A stretch of 46,960 nucleotides of DNA. It comes from an uncultured Candidatus Melainabacteria bacterium. GTDB lineage: Bacteria; Cyanobacteriota; Vampirovibrionia; Gastranaerophilales; Gastranaerophilaceae. The position numbers and the translations under genes are program-made. Under the pieces are notes generated by a model. The model worked only from the letters and a program-made list of their open reading frames with translations, was not told the origin of the DNA and searched no databases. Within the stretch, counting starts at the first letter, position 1. The number at the start of each line of letters is the position of its first letter. Location: positions 1-46,960 of the forward strand of contig CAKUUG010000012.1 in the NCBI GenBank assembly GCA_934692665.1, read 5' to 3'. Below, in pieces: positions 26,501-34,538 of this stretch.

Positions 26501-27906
26501 ATTTAAAACTTGTAAAATTCATCAAAAATCAAAACAATAAAATAAATCCTCTGATTTTGGTAAAAAGCGATGGAAAAATCAAACAACAAAACAATGAAAT
26601 ATTTTTTGAAAATTTCAAAGTTTCGACTCACAATCCAACAAATGTCAGAATCTTGAATTTAATATTTAAAAAATCTCTTTTGAAAAAAGGAAATTTTGAA
26701 TGCAATTTAAACATAAATGGCAACATAAAATCCCCAAAAACCAATGGGAAACTGCTTTTGTCAGATTTGGACATTCCATTGTATGATGCAGAAGTCAAAA
26801 ACGTAAGATTCAATTTTTCAGACAAAACAATAGATGGAGAAGTTACCGCACAAAACAAACAAAGCGATGTAAAAATCAATATAAAAGCAAAAAATGATTT
26901 TTCATTGCCAATTGTGATAGATAATATAAACATTGCATCAAATAAATTAAATATCAAAGAAATGTTGAATACAAAACCAACAAATTCAACAATTAGCGAT
27001 ATTGCATTAAAGCAAGAGCCTTTAAAATTAAACGATGTAATTATTAAAAAAGGAACGCTGGATTTTAAAGACGTATCTTATGACAAAATAAATGCACAAA
27101 ACTTAAAAAGTGATTTTAGCTTCGATAAAGAAATTTTTGATATAAAATCAGCAAAATTAGATATTGCAAACGGAACTATAGAAGCAAAAGGCAGCTACAA
27201 TGCAAAATCTCTAAATACAACTTTAGAAGCAAAAATGCATGACTGCGAAGCAAATATTTTGAGCGAAGAATTTTTGAGTTTACCAAATCAATTGTTTGGA
27301 AAAATGAATGGTTCAGCCAAAATTAGTGCAAAAATAATTGATAGCCCTGAAACTATAAAAGGCATTAAATCAGAAATAGATTTTTCTATCGCAAACGGAA
27401 AAATGCCAAAATTGGGTTCTCTTGAATATTTACTAAGAGCAGGAAATTTGATCAAAAGTGGAATTTTCGGTCTGTCTTTGAATAATTTGATACAAGTATT
27501 AACACCATATAAGACAGGGGAATTTGAAAAAATTTCAGGTAATTTGCAAATAGAAGATGCAAAAATCAAGAATCTTGAAATATATTCAAAAGGCAAAAAC
27601 CTAAGTTTGTTTTTAGAAGGAGAATACAATATTTTAGAAAACTTTGCCAATATAAAAATCTATGGAAAATTATCTCAAAATATTTCAAATGCTTTAGGCA
27701 AAATAGGAAACGCTTCTTTAAATCAATTTTTTAATGCAATATCGGATATTGCAGATATAAAATCAGAAAAGAAAAAACAAAATGCAGAAAAACTGTCTAA
27801 GATTCCTTCTATAGAAACAGAAAACCAAACACCTAGATATTTTAAAGTGAAGGTTCTAGGGGATATTAATAAAGAAAACTACATAAAAAGTTTTAACTGG
27901 GAGTAA
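23524..27906 (+). CDS. AsmA/TamB/YhdP-like giant envelope protein
   Basis: A 1460-residue protein anchored by one N-terminal helix (about residues 20-43, IALIAIPIVFVLIFTIFFVI). The rest is Lys/Asn-rich beta structure with recurring strand units such as GNINIKTNGTIFDAQIFG and KGSYNAKSLNTTLEAKM. The C-terminal block (about 1240-1400), with GKMNGSAKISAKI, FSIANGKMP and GEFEKISGNLQIEDAKIKN, follows the AsmA C-terminal pattern. Members form a hydrophobic-grooved bridge moving phospholipid between membranes. At 1460 residues it is somewhat larger than E. coli TamB or YhdP. It is 6 nt from an MsbA-type exporter. The family call rests on pattern and size, not a profile search. An internal ATG at residue 14 is an alternative start. 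Confidence 0.75.
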   Translation: MLTKLQQFLQKINMKKLKKIALIAIPIVFVLIFTIFFVIKKMSYSLIENNLSDFLGVKIELHNPKTIISPRLDLKTEIETLNIYDKTKTKKFSSTKNLTVEVKIPALIFKKINIKKIKADDVQFYITKDAKGEFDILKSLNIENIKKLNLKNCTLTRLNSNINNINIVFSNENKTSDITKINLKNSEIFYSKRNKKFILKQTGKIDTLLSNIKSSSDIFVNIDTKLPIEDKNDSDSKFEIKIDNMNLELLNDIAKKYISKEIENISGIANLTVEKTQNHSGQKLLLTINNPKMILASKKIISPYKKIQLETLFNINKDTLKIDDLKLVSNELSIYSKGEISKLFSKNPQINLETKISNTQLNNFTYLIPDNLIPYRPQGIPTLKHSNFFATLDGDIKLKLFPLDITGTLKASDIHIPNFPKPSRRNDVSAIFMKDKMHIYTRIYTPQDEYVTIDGISNLDNSLSGKYNVKSTSKIDLSFAKMYLVPIQQIIGFNIGPVPIMDIKGTGNINIKTNGTIFDAQIFGTFNAQNASAKIEGLKANLTNGDCKLVFDNRNLIFKEIKGKLDGSDFLLTGIGNTKGEVDLKATIKNIATSKLIDIFSNSTVSTKYKYLVKKIAATSGKADAQINLKGTIKDYETEYLLNDLGLNGFVELKNNKIVLTDKLKIQNVNAKLDFGENQNAIMDFAIGKSKINLKLTSNTKLDKISKKEPLDIKCKISSEEFNSQDLLETIINSNLLSKTKKELASQINNLKFTTKFNIKSQGKISIENLDISHLQNNGYIAGLNRDGNNIKFNSGIIKFSNNRLIFDNLELDALDGKIKLNGNINNYLSKTPQNNFFVSFKNINLENLSTISQKIKLKNSMLNSGLIIAKRDELKLNSFNFNYQNMPLFLNAQIKDLYNKKHLHANFSTILTEQTIDNTINSFLVTPIKIKNEIPIKGVFSGRSENYSVDFTVKVPKNSDISFSGSNIGDTNHDREISGRIETNKEVANIKNLKLVKFIKNQNNKINPLILVKSDGKIKQQNNEIFFENFKVSTHNPTNVRILNLIFKKSLLKKGNFECNLNINGNIKSPKTNGKLLLSDLDIPLYDAEVKNVRFNFSDKTIDGEVTAQNKQSDVKINIKAKNDFSLPIVIDNINIASNKLNIKEMLNTKPTNSTISDIALKQEPLKLNDVIIKKGTLDFKDVSYDKINAQNLKSDFSFDKEIFDIKSAKLDIANGTIEAKGSYNAKSLNTTLEAKMHDCEANILSEEFLSLPNQLFGKMNGSAKISAKIIDSPETIKGIKSEIDFSIANGKMPKLGSLEYLLRAGNLIKSGIFGLSLNNLIQVLTPYKTGEFEKISGNLQIEDAKIKNLEIYSKGKNLSLFLEGEYNILENFANIKIYGKLSQNISNALGKIGNASLNQFFNAISDIADIKSEKKKQNAEKLSKIPSIETENQTPRYFKVKVLGDINKENYIKSFNWE

Positions 27907-27912
27907 AAACAA

Positions 27913-29727
27913 ATGAATATGAAACTTGATGACATAAAAACAGCAAACGCTTTTGATTATGCCTATTTAATAAAAAGAATATATCCCTATATAAAACCTT
28001 TAACTTTTAGAATAATTGTAGCTTTTTTATTGGCAATTCCTTTAGGTTTATTAGATGGACTAACTGCATTTGTATTAAAGCCATATATTGATGTTGTTGT
28101 AAATGGAAATACTCTTGTGTATTTCAATTACGAATTAACAAGAGATATATTATCAAAAATAATTCCACCGGGAATTGTTATTTTTGCAGGTATACAAGGT
28201 ACTCTAAGATACTTGAATACTTATTTAGCCGATTGGATAAGTTTAACTATATCAAACAATGTAAAAGTTGATTTATTTAAAAAATTGATTTATCTTGATA
28301 CAAAATTTTATGACGACAATTCATCAGGACTTGTTATATCAAGATTCTTAAATGATCCGGAAACAGCTTCCAGACAACTGATAAACAGCCTAAAAGCACT
28401 TATTGTCGCATTCACAAGTGCATTGGGACTTATTTGTGTATTGTTGTACAATTCTTGGCAATTGGCATTTTTTGGAGTCGCTGTATTGGGGCTAACATTT
28501 GTTCCTATGACATTTTTAAGAAAAAGAATTAAAAAAGTCTCAAACAAAACAACAGTAGTTGGTGGCGATATAACAACGGCATTTAATGAAACATACAATG
28601 GAAACAAAGTAATCAAGGGTTACAGCCTTGAAGAAAACGAATTTCAAAAAGTAAAAAAATTAATAAAAGAAACCTTTAATCTGCAAATGTCACTAACAAA
28701 AAGAGTGGGTTGGTTATCACCATTTATGTATATTATCGCAAGTTTTGGCGTAGCATTTGTAATGTATTTTGGAAATATATTAATTAAAAACGGACAATTA
28801 ACAACAGGGAGTTTTGCAAGCTTCATTACTTCATTATTATTACTCTACAAACCAATAAAAACTCTGGGAAACGACTTGACTAATATTCAAAATATATTTG
28901 TTTCATTAAGCAGGGTGTTTGAACTGTTTGATTATGAAACACGAATAAAAGATGAAGGCAAAAAAGAACTTGATTTTATTCCGAATATTATTGAGCTTAA
29001 AAATGTGGATTTTTCATACGACAACGAAAACAATGTTTTGAAAAATATTAACTTAAAAATATCAAAAGGTGAAACAATAGCACTTGTTGGAAATTCAGGC
29101 GGCGGAAAATCTACAATCGTAAATCTTCTTCCCAGATTTTATGATATTTCTAAAGGAGAAATTTTATTCGATGAACAAAACATTAAAGATTTCACCCTAA
29201 AATCACTAAGATTTTCCATCTCGCAAGTTTTTCAGGATAATTTTTTATTCAGCGGAACTATAAAAGAAAATATTCTTTTAGCAAATCCCAATGCATCTGA
29301 AGAAGATTTTCAAAAAGTAATAAAAGCAGCTCACTTGGAAGATTTCATAAATTCTTGTGAAAATGGAATAAATACGCATATTTCAGAAAACGGCACATCT
29401 CTATCAGGAGGTCAAAAACAAAGAATAGCAATAGCAAGGGCAATGTTGAAAGACGCCCCTATAGTAGTACTGGATGAAGCAACATCAGCACTCGACAATG
29501 CATCAGAAAAAATTGTTCAAAAGGCTCTTGATAACTTAATGAAAGACAAAACAGTATTTGTTATTGCACACAGACTCTCTACAATATTTAATGCAGACAA
29601 AATAGCAGTAATAAATGAAGGCAAAATTGTGGAATTAGGCACCCATGAAGAACTGTTGAAAATTGAAAACGGAAGCTACAAAAATCTGTATAATATGCAG
29701 TTTAAAAAACAAAATTCAAATTTGTGA
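27913..29727 (+). CDS. MsbA-type lipid ABC exporter
   Basis: A 604-residue half-transporter. Six membrane helices span about residues 25-320, followed by an ATPase domain (about 355-600) with Walker A GNSGGGKST, Q-loop SQVFQDNFLFSGTI, signature LSGGQKQRIAIARAML, Walker B IVVLDEATSALD and switch VIAHRLST. The length and the fused membrane-ATPase layout match MsbA-like lipid flippases; lipid, peptide or drug substrates are all known in the family, so substrate is inferred from context. GGGAG lies upstream of the ATG. The gene follows the AsmA/TamB-like gene by 6 nt, which points to lipid movement as the shared task. Confidence 0.85.
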   Translation: MNMKLDDIKTANAFDYAYLIKRIYPYIKPLTFRIIVAFLLAIPLGLLDGLTAFVLKPYIDVVVNGNTLVYFNYELTRDILSKIIPPGIVIFAGIQGTLRYLNTYLADWISLTISNNVKVDLFKKLIYLDTKFYDDNSSGLVISRFLNDPETASRQLINSLKALIVAFTSALGLICVLLYNSWQLAFFGVAVLGLTFVPMTFLRKRIKKVSNKTTVVGGDITTAFNETYNGNKVIKGYSLEENEFQKVKKLIKETFNLQMSLTKRVGWLSPFMYIIASFGVAFVMYFGNILIKNGQLTTGSFASFITSLLLLYKPIKTLGNDLTNIQNIFVSLSRVFELFDYETRIKDEGKKELDFIPNIIELKNVDFSYDNENNVLKNINLKISKGETIALVGNSGGGKSTIVNLLPRFYDISKGEILFDEQNIKDFTLKSLRFSISQVFQDNFLFSGTIKENILLANPNASEEDFQKVIKAAHLEDFINSCENGINTHISENGTSLSGGQKQRIAIARAMLKDAPIVVLDEATSALDNASEKIVQKALDNLMKDKTVFVIAHRLSTIFNADKIAVINEGKIVELGTHEELLKIENGSYKNLYNMQFKKQNSNL

Positions 29728-29748
29728 ATAAATTTGAAAAAAAAATGC

Positions 29749-29776
29749 TTGACAAATAAAATTAATATTGTATTAT
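29749..29776 (+). promoter_or_regulatory. Consensus promoter TTGACA-16-TATTAT for tRNA-Val
   Basis: The -35 TTGACA (29749-29754) is a perfect consensus. After 16 nt comes TATTAT (29771-29776). Transcription would start near 29783, about 60 nt before the mature tRNA. Confidence 0.8.
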
Positions 29777-29844
29777 TAATTATGCAAGAGGCGTTGAGCC
29801 GATAGCAAGAAAATATACTTCACTATGAAGTAGACCCAAATTAA

Positions 29845-29920
29845 GGGCGTTTAGCTCAGTTGGTAGAGCGCCTCCCTTACAAGGAGGATGTCGGGAGTTC
29901 GAGCCTCTCAACGCCCACCA
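29845..29920 (+). tRNA. tRNA-Val (anticodon TAC), CCA encoded
   Basis: A 76-nt cloverleaf. The acceptor stem GGGCGTT pairs with AACGCCC and is followed by ACCA. The D arm AGCTC-AGTTGGTA-GAGC, the anticodon stem CCTCC/GGAGG with loop CTTACAA (anticodon TAC), and the T stem GGGAG/CTCTC with TTCGAGC loop and one G-U pair are all present. Confidence 0.97.
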
Positions 29921-29922
29921 TA

Positions 29923-29950
29923 AAAACCTAGCAATAGGTTTATTTTTTTC
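29923..29950 (+). terminator. Terminator of the tRNA-Val transcript
   Basis: AAACCTA-GCAA-TAGGTTT followed by ATTTTTTT, three bases after the CCA end. Confidence 0.85.
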
Positions 29951-29994
29951 TCAAAATCACTACTCAAGATTAGACAGACTATAAGGGAATGGTA

Positions 29995-30069
29995 GAAACA
30001 TTTTAGTTATCGCTATATTGTTGTAATTTTTGTTGCCTTTGTATATACAAATAGCAACATAAATGTTTC
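29995..30069 (+). other. Nested inverted-repeat element between tRNA-Val and the 69-residue gene
   Basis: Outer arms GAAACATTT (29995-30003) and AAATGTTTC (30061-30069) are perfect complements. Inside them are GTTGC (30032-30036) and GCAAC (30054-30058) around the palindrome TTTGTATATACAAA. It could be a small RNA, a 5' leader structure or an operator. Confidence 0.45.
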
Positions 30070-30112
30070 AGCTGTTTTATATTAGTGTCGTACAGCCAAG
30101 GAAAATACCAAA

Positions 30113-30322
30113 ATGACTAGAATCAACGGAATAAGCATCAATAACACTAATGGCTACCCAAGCATCTACACAAAACGTACTTGTCTGGATAATTCTGAAA
30201 TATATATAACATCAAAACTAAATATGTTATATGAAAAAACCATGCTGGATAGAAACATGTTTAACAGCAAACGTTCGCTTAAAAAAATGGTTGAAGGCAA
30301 CCATCTTGATGAAAGCATATAA
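30113..30322 (+). CDS. Small hypothetical protein (69 residues)
   Basis: A polar, positively charged 69-residue protein that I do not recognise, with no signal peptide or membrane helix. AAGGAAAA lies 9 nt before the ATG and an A/T-only hairpin follows the stop, which supports a genuine short gene. It may be transcribed from the structured region at 29995-30069. Confidence 0.4.
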   Translation: MTRINGISINNTNGYPSIYTKRTCLDNSEIYITSKLNMLYEKTMLDRNMFNSKRSLKKMVEGNHLDESI

Positions 30323-30348
30323 AAAAATAAAAATCAATTTTATTTTTT
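30322..30348. terminator. A/T-only bidirectional hairpin
   Basis: AAAAAATAAAA and TTTTATTTTTT form an 11-bp stem around a 5-nt loop, with T-runs in both directions. It sits between two convergent genes. It is weak because it contains no G-C pair. Confidence 0.4.
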
Positions 30349-30832
30349 AATCATTTTCTTTTAATTCATGTTGTAATTCATTAGCACAATTTAGGTATTT
30401 TATTAATTCTTTATAGCGAATTTCATTTTCACCATAAGGTATTGTTTTATTAAAAAGATTTTTCGTATCGATATTGAGATCAAACAACTTTTTCATTGCT
30501 TTTTTGATTAACTTTGCTCTATAAAGTTTTGGGAAAAATTTGAACAACAAATAATCAAACACATTGCGACTTTTTGTGCGAGATTTTGAAAATTCTGTAT
30601 CTTTTGCACCAAATAGCTCTAAATCATATTCATTTATTCTTTTCTTTGTTTCAAGTGGAGCTTTTGGACTTGTATCTTGCTGAAGAAATGGAGAATCTGA
30701 ATAATTTTCATCTAATTCTACATCATAGTATTTTTCAAAAATATTTTGATTTTCATCGTCATTGACTTTTGAATTCAAAATTCCATTTTGAATTAATTGT
30801 TCTGTTAAAGAATTGTATTTACTATTCTCCAT
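30347..30832 (-). CDS. Hypothetical protein, helical C-terminal half
   Basis: A 161-residue soluble protein that I do not recognise. Residues 1-80 are polar and acidic, while residues 90-160 are helical and basic (NVFDYLLFKFFPKLYRAKLIKKAMKKLF). No signal peptide. No Shine-Dalgarno; CATAAT on the minus strand ends 7 nt before the ATG. Codon and base composition match its neighbours, which argues against recent transfer. Confidence 0.5.
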   Translation of the reverse strand: MENSKYNSLTEQLIQNGILNSKVNDDENQNIFEKYYDVELDENYSDSPFLQQDTSPKAPLETKKRINEYDLELFGAKDTEFSKSRTKSRNVFDYLLFKFFPKLYRAKLIKKAMKKLFDLNIDTKNLFNKTIPYGENEIRYKELIKYLNCANELQHELKEND

Positions 30833-30923
30833 AATATTAATTATGCATATTAATTAATATTTTTTACCATATACAAGTACGATTTTTGAATTATAATAAT
30901 AGTAAACAAGAGGTAACAAAACT

Positions 30924-31745
30924 ATGTGGGAATATTCAGATAAAGTAAAGGAACATTTTAGAAATCCAAAAAACGTTGGAGAAATATCAAATGCAGACGC
31001 AATTGGCGAAGCAGGAGCTTTGTCATGTGGCGACAAATTAAAATTGTATTTGAAAATAGAAAACAACATAATAAAAGACGCAAAATTCCAAACATTTGGA
31101 TGCGGCTCTGCAGTTGCAGCTTCTAGTATATTGACAGAAATGTTGATTGGAAAAACAGTTGAAGAAGCAAGAAAAATTACAAACAAACAAATTGCAGACG
31201 AATTGGATGGACTTCCACCAGAAAAAATGCACTGCTCCGTCATGGGTAGAGAAGCACTGGAAGATGCTCTAAAAAACTACTTAAAAGATGACTGGGAAGA
31301 ATTCAGGGAAGAAGAAAGTTCTTCACCTATTATTTGTCATTGTTTCGGAGTAACCGAAGAAGAAATAATTAACGCAATAAAAAACAATGGTGCAAAAAAC
31401 TTTGATGATGTCTCAAAAATAACTTCGGCAGGATTGGCTTGTGGAAGATGTAAAGATGCAATAAATAACATCATAAAAAAATACGTTAAACAAAATTCAA
31501 GCGAAAAACTTACTCCTGTGCAAAAAGTAATCAAAATAAACAATATTATAGAAGAAATTATAGCTCCGGAATTAAGAAAAGACCTTGGAGATATTGAACT
31601 AGTGGATGTTGTAGACAATAATGTCATAGTCAAACTAAAAGGACATTGTTCTACTTGTGCTAATGCAAAATTGACATTAAAAAATTTCGTAGAAACAAAA
31701 CTAAAAGAACTTGTTAATGAAGAAATTACAGTAAGCGAGCAATAA
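30924..31745 (+). CDS. nifU: Iron-sulphur cluster scaffold NifU (full-length three-domain form)
   Basis: A 273-residue modular NifU. The IscU-like domain (about 1-125) has three scaffold cysteines in SCGDK, FGCGSAVA and MHCSVMG. A BFD-like 2Fe-2S domain (about 133-185) has CHCFG and GLACGRCK. The C-terminal Nfu domain (about 200-273) has CSTCANA. It assembles clusters on sulphur supplied by NifS, which starts two bases downstream. No nitrogenase genes are nearby, so the pair probably serves general cluster assembly. AGAGG precedes the ATG. Confidence 0.95.
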   Translation: MWEYSDKVKEHFRNPKNVGEISNADAIGEAGALSCGDKLKLYLKIENNIIKDAKFQTFGCGSAVAASSILTEMLIGKTVEEARKITNKQIADELDGLPPEKMHCSVMGREALEDALKNYLKDDWEEFREEESSSPIICHCFGVTEEEIINAIKNNGAKNFDDVSKITSAGLACGRCKDAINNIIKKYVKQNSSEKLTPVQKVIKINNIIEEIIAPELRKDLGDIELVDVVDNNVIVKLKGHCSTCANAKLTLKNFVETKLKELVNEEITVSEQ

Positions 31746-31746
31746 A

Positions 31747-32937
31747 ATGAAAGAAATATATTTAGATAACAATGCAACAACAATGGTCGACCCCAAGGTT
31801 TTAGAAAAAATGTTGCCATATTTGAAAGAAAATTATGCAAACCCTTCCAGTATGTACAATCCTGCCAAAGTTTCTGCAAAAGCCATAGAAGAAGCAAGAG
31901 AAAAAGTGGCAGATTTTTTGGGAGTAAAAAATCCAAAAACAATAATTTTCACTTCATGTGCTACAGAAAGCACAAATACTGCAATCAAAGGGGTTGTTGA
32001 ACAGTTTGCAACAGCAGAAAACAATCATATTTTAACAACACAAGTTGAACATCCTTGTGTATTGTCTACGTATGAATATTTAGAAAAAAAAGGCTATAAA
32101 ACAACGTATGTTGGAGTAAATGAAAATGGTGAATTAAACATTGAAAATTTACTATCAAAAATCACTCCGAATACGATTTTGGCGTCTATTATGCATGCAA
32201 ACAATGAAACAGGAGCAGTTTATCCTGTTTATGAAATTGCAAAAGAAATCAAAAAAATCAACAAAAATACGAGAGTTTTTGTTGACGGTGTACAAGCTGC
32301 AGGAAAACTTCCTATCAAATTAGAAGGAAGTGATATAGATTTCTATTCTATATCAGGACACAAATTCCATAGCCCTAAAGGTGTCGGGGCATTGTATGTA
32401 AAAGAAGGCAATTTGTTCCAACCTTTCATGCTTGGTGGACACCAAGAAAATTCTCTCAGAGCAGGAACTCAAAATACTCCTTATATAGTAGCTTTAGGGG
32501 AAGCAGCAAAACTTGCAAAAGAATCTCTTGATTTTGAATTAACAGAAGTAAAAAGACTAAGAGACAAATTGGAAAACGGTTTGCTTTCTACATTGAAAAA
32601 CGCAAGACTAAATTCAAAAAGTAAAGAAAGAGTGCCAAATACTACAAATATAGGTTTTGAATATATTGAAGGCGAACTGATTCTATTATATCTCAATGAT
32701 TTAGGAATTTATGCATCATCCGGAAGCGCTTGTACTTCAGGTAGTCTTGATCCATCCCATGTTTTAAGAGCCCAAAAAGTACCTTTTACATCGCTCCACG
32801 GTTCAATTCGTTTTTCTTTATCACGTTTTACAACAGAAGAAGAAGTAGATTATGCAATCGAAAAAATTCCTGAAGTAATTAAGAAACTTGCGGGAATTTC
32901 TCCATTTCAAAAAGAATTAAAAGAATTGGGCTTATAA
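31747..32937 (+). CDS. nifS: Cysteine desulfurase NifS
   Basis: A 396-residue PLP enzyme. The PLP lysine lies in SISGHKFHSPKGVGALYV, the start NNATT binds cofactor phosphate, HANNETGAVYPV is conserved in the family, and the mobile loop SSGSACTSGSLDPSHVL carries the catalytic Cys. The long active-site loop (SACTSG) marks group I desulfurases of the NifS/IscS type. It strips sulphur from cysteine for NifU. It begins two bases after the nifU stop, and its own stop codon abuts that of ridA on the other strand. Confidence 0.95.
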   Translation: MKEIYLDNNATTMVDPKVLEKMLPYLKENYANPSSMYNPAKVSAKAIEEAREKVADFLGVKNPKTIIFTSCATESTNTAIKGVVEQFATAENNHILTTQVEHPCVLSTYEYLEKKGYKTTYVGVNENGELNIENLLSKITPNTILASIMHANNETGAVYPVYEIAKEIKKINKNTRVFVDGVQAAGKLPIKLEGSDIDFYSISGHKFHSPKGVGALYVKEGNLFQPFMLGGHQENSLRAGTQNTPYIVALGEAAKLAKESLDFELTEVKRLRDKLENGLLSTLKNARLNSKSKERVPNTTNIGFEYIEGELILLYLNDLGIYASSGSACTSGSLDPSHVLRAQKVPFTSLHGSIRFSLSRFTTEEEVDYAIEKIPEVIKKLAGISPFQKELKELGL

Positions 32938-32950
32938 TTACTTATAAGCC
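32929..32950. other. Perfect 9-bp hairpin over the abutting nifS and ridA stop codons
   Basis: GGCTTATAA-TTAC-TTATAAGCC. No T-run follows on either side. The stem contains the last codons of both convergent genes. Confidence 0.55.
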
Positions 32951-33309
32951 ACAATTTCTACTTCAACTTTTGCATTTTTTGGCAACTTTGCTTCAACGCA
33001 AGAACGAGCCGGTTTTGATGTAAAATATTTTTCATAAATTTCGTTGAATTTTGAAAAATTATTCATATCATCAAGAAAACATGTTGTTTTAATTACATCA
33101 TCAAACGAATATCCCGCTTCTTCTAAAAGAGCTTGGATATTTTTCATAATAAGCAATGTTTGACCTTCGATGTCAGAATTTAGAAATTCATTTGTAGCAG
33201 GATTTATTGCAATTTGTCCTGAACAGTACAAAAAATTTCCTGCAACAATTGCTTGGCTATATGGTCCGACAGGTTCTGGAGCTGACGTTGTATATATTGT
33301 TTTTTTCAT
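32938..33309 (-). CDS. ridA: RidA family enamine/imine deaminase
   Basis: A 123-residue YjgF/YER057c/UK114 protein, the usual length. The signature features are GPYSQAI, the YCSGQI block, and the C-terminal CVEAKLPKNAKVEVEIVA with the conserved Arg in PARSCVE. It hydrolyses 2-aminoacrylate and related enamines released by PLP enzymes such as threonine dehydratase. Its position 12 nt downstream of ilvA fits this role directly. GGAG precedes the ATG. The stop abuts that of nifS on the opposite strand. Confidence 0.94.
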   Translation of the reverse strand: MKKTIYTTSAPEPVGPYSQAIVAGNFLYCSGQIAINPATNEFLNSDIEGQTLLIMKNIQALLEEAGYSFDDVIKTTCFLDDMNNFSKFNEIYEKYFTSKPARSCVEAKLPKNAKVEVEIVAYK

Positions 33310-33321
33310 AATTACTCCTTT

Positions 33322-34527
33322 TTATTGAACAGTAGATAAAATATTATAACCTCTATCTAAAAGTGCTTGTTTTATTTCATTAAAATGATTAAAATCTCTT
33401 GTTTCTAAAGAAATCTTTAAGTAACAATCGTTTATATCTGTACCTTCGCCACCTTGGTTATGACGAACCCTAATTACATTTGCACCATATTTTGCAATTA
33501 TTGTACTTACATCCATCAATTGTCCAGGCTTATCTAATAATTCGATAGTAAGATTAGAAAGTCTACCCGTATTCAATAATCCTCTATTTATTACACGAGA
33601 TAAAATATTTACATCAATATTACCACCGGAAATAACACAGACTATATTTTTGTTTTCAAGAGGAATTTTATCAAACATAACAGCAGCAACAGACAAAGCT
33701 CCCGCTCCTTCTGCTACTATTTTTTCTTTTTCTAATAAAGTCAAAACCGAAGAAGCAATTTCGTCTTCTGAAACAGTGACTATGTCATCTACGTACTCTT
33801 TGCAAAATTCAAAAGTCAACTCTCCCGGCAATTTTACAGCTGTACCGTCAGCAAAAGTGGATACAGAATTTAGTTCAATTCTTTTGTTTTGTTTTATTGA
33901 TTCATACATAGAGCCTGCATTTTGAGCCTGAACCCCATAGACTTTGCAACTTGGCTTCAGCTGTTTTACAGTTGCCGCAATACCGGAAATCAAGCCGCCA
34001 CCACCAATCGGAACAACAATAGCATCAATTTCATTTAATTGTTCAAAAACCTCAAGTGCAATTGTCCCTTGGCCGGCAATTACATCGATATCATTAAAAG
34101 GATGAATAAATGTTCCGTTCGTTTCTTTTTGGAATTGGATAGCAGCATTATATGCATCATCATACACACCATCAATCAATTTTACGTTTGCTCCGTAACT
34201 TTTTGTAGCCTCAACTTTAGATAACGGTGCAGTTGCAGGAATAAAAATAGTAGCATTTATATTGTTTTCTCTACTTGCAAGAGCAACACCTTGAGCGTGA
34301 TTTCCTGCAGAACAAGCGATTACTCCGTTTGCTTTTTCTTCATCAGACAATTTAGCAATTTTATAATACGCACCACGAAGCTTAAAAGAACCTGTCAATT
34401 GCAAATTTTCAGATTTTAAAAACACATTATTTTTTTTGCTTAAAAATTTTGAATTAACAAGACTTGTTTGTCTTGCGATTTTTGATAATACGTTTTTTGC
34501 ATCATAAATTTTGTCAAGTTTTAGCAT
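33322..34527 (-). CDS. ilvA: Threonine ammonia-lyase with ACT domain
   Basis: A 401-residue PLP enzyme. The PLP lysine is in GSFKLRGAYYKI, the phosphate-binding glycine loop is PIGGGGLISG, and the catalytic core covers about residues 1-320. A single ACT domain (about 325-401, TIELLDKPGQLMDVSTIIAK) suggests control by an amino acid, typically isoleucine or valine. It forms 2-oxobutanoate from threonine. The single short ACT domain distinguishes it from long E. coli IlvA; a catabolic role cannot be excluded. GGAG precedes the start. Neighbour ridA removes its reactive by-product. Confidence 0.92.
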   Translation of the reverse strand: MLKLDKIYDAKNVLSKIARQTSLVNSKFLSKKNNVFLKSENLQLTGSFKLRGAYYKIAKLSDEEKANGVIACSAGNHAQGVALASRENNINATIFIPATAPLSKVEATKSYGANVKLIDGVYDDAYNAAIQFQKETNGTFIHPFNDIDVIAGQGTIALEVFEQLNEIDAIVVPIGGGGLISGIAATVKQLKPSCKVYGVQAQNAGSMYESIKQNKRIELNSVSTFADGTAVKLPGELTFEFCKEYVDDIVTVSEDEIASSVLTLLEKEKIVAEGAGALSVAAVMFDKIPLENKNIVCVISGGNIDVNILSRVINRGLLNTGRLSNLTIELLDKPGQLMDVSTIIAKYGANVIRVRHNQGGEGTDINDCYLKISLETRDFNHFNEIKQALLDRGYNILSTVQ

Positions 34528-34538
34528 ATATTCTCCAA

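Noticed and set aside
30832..30923. Palindromic ATTAAT/TATGCATA stretch before the 161-residue gene as an operator
   Set aside because: Pairing is imperfect and AT-only; expected often by chance at this base composition.
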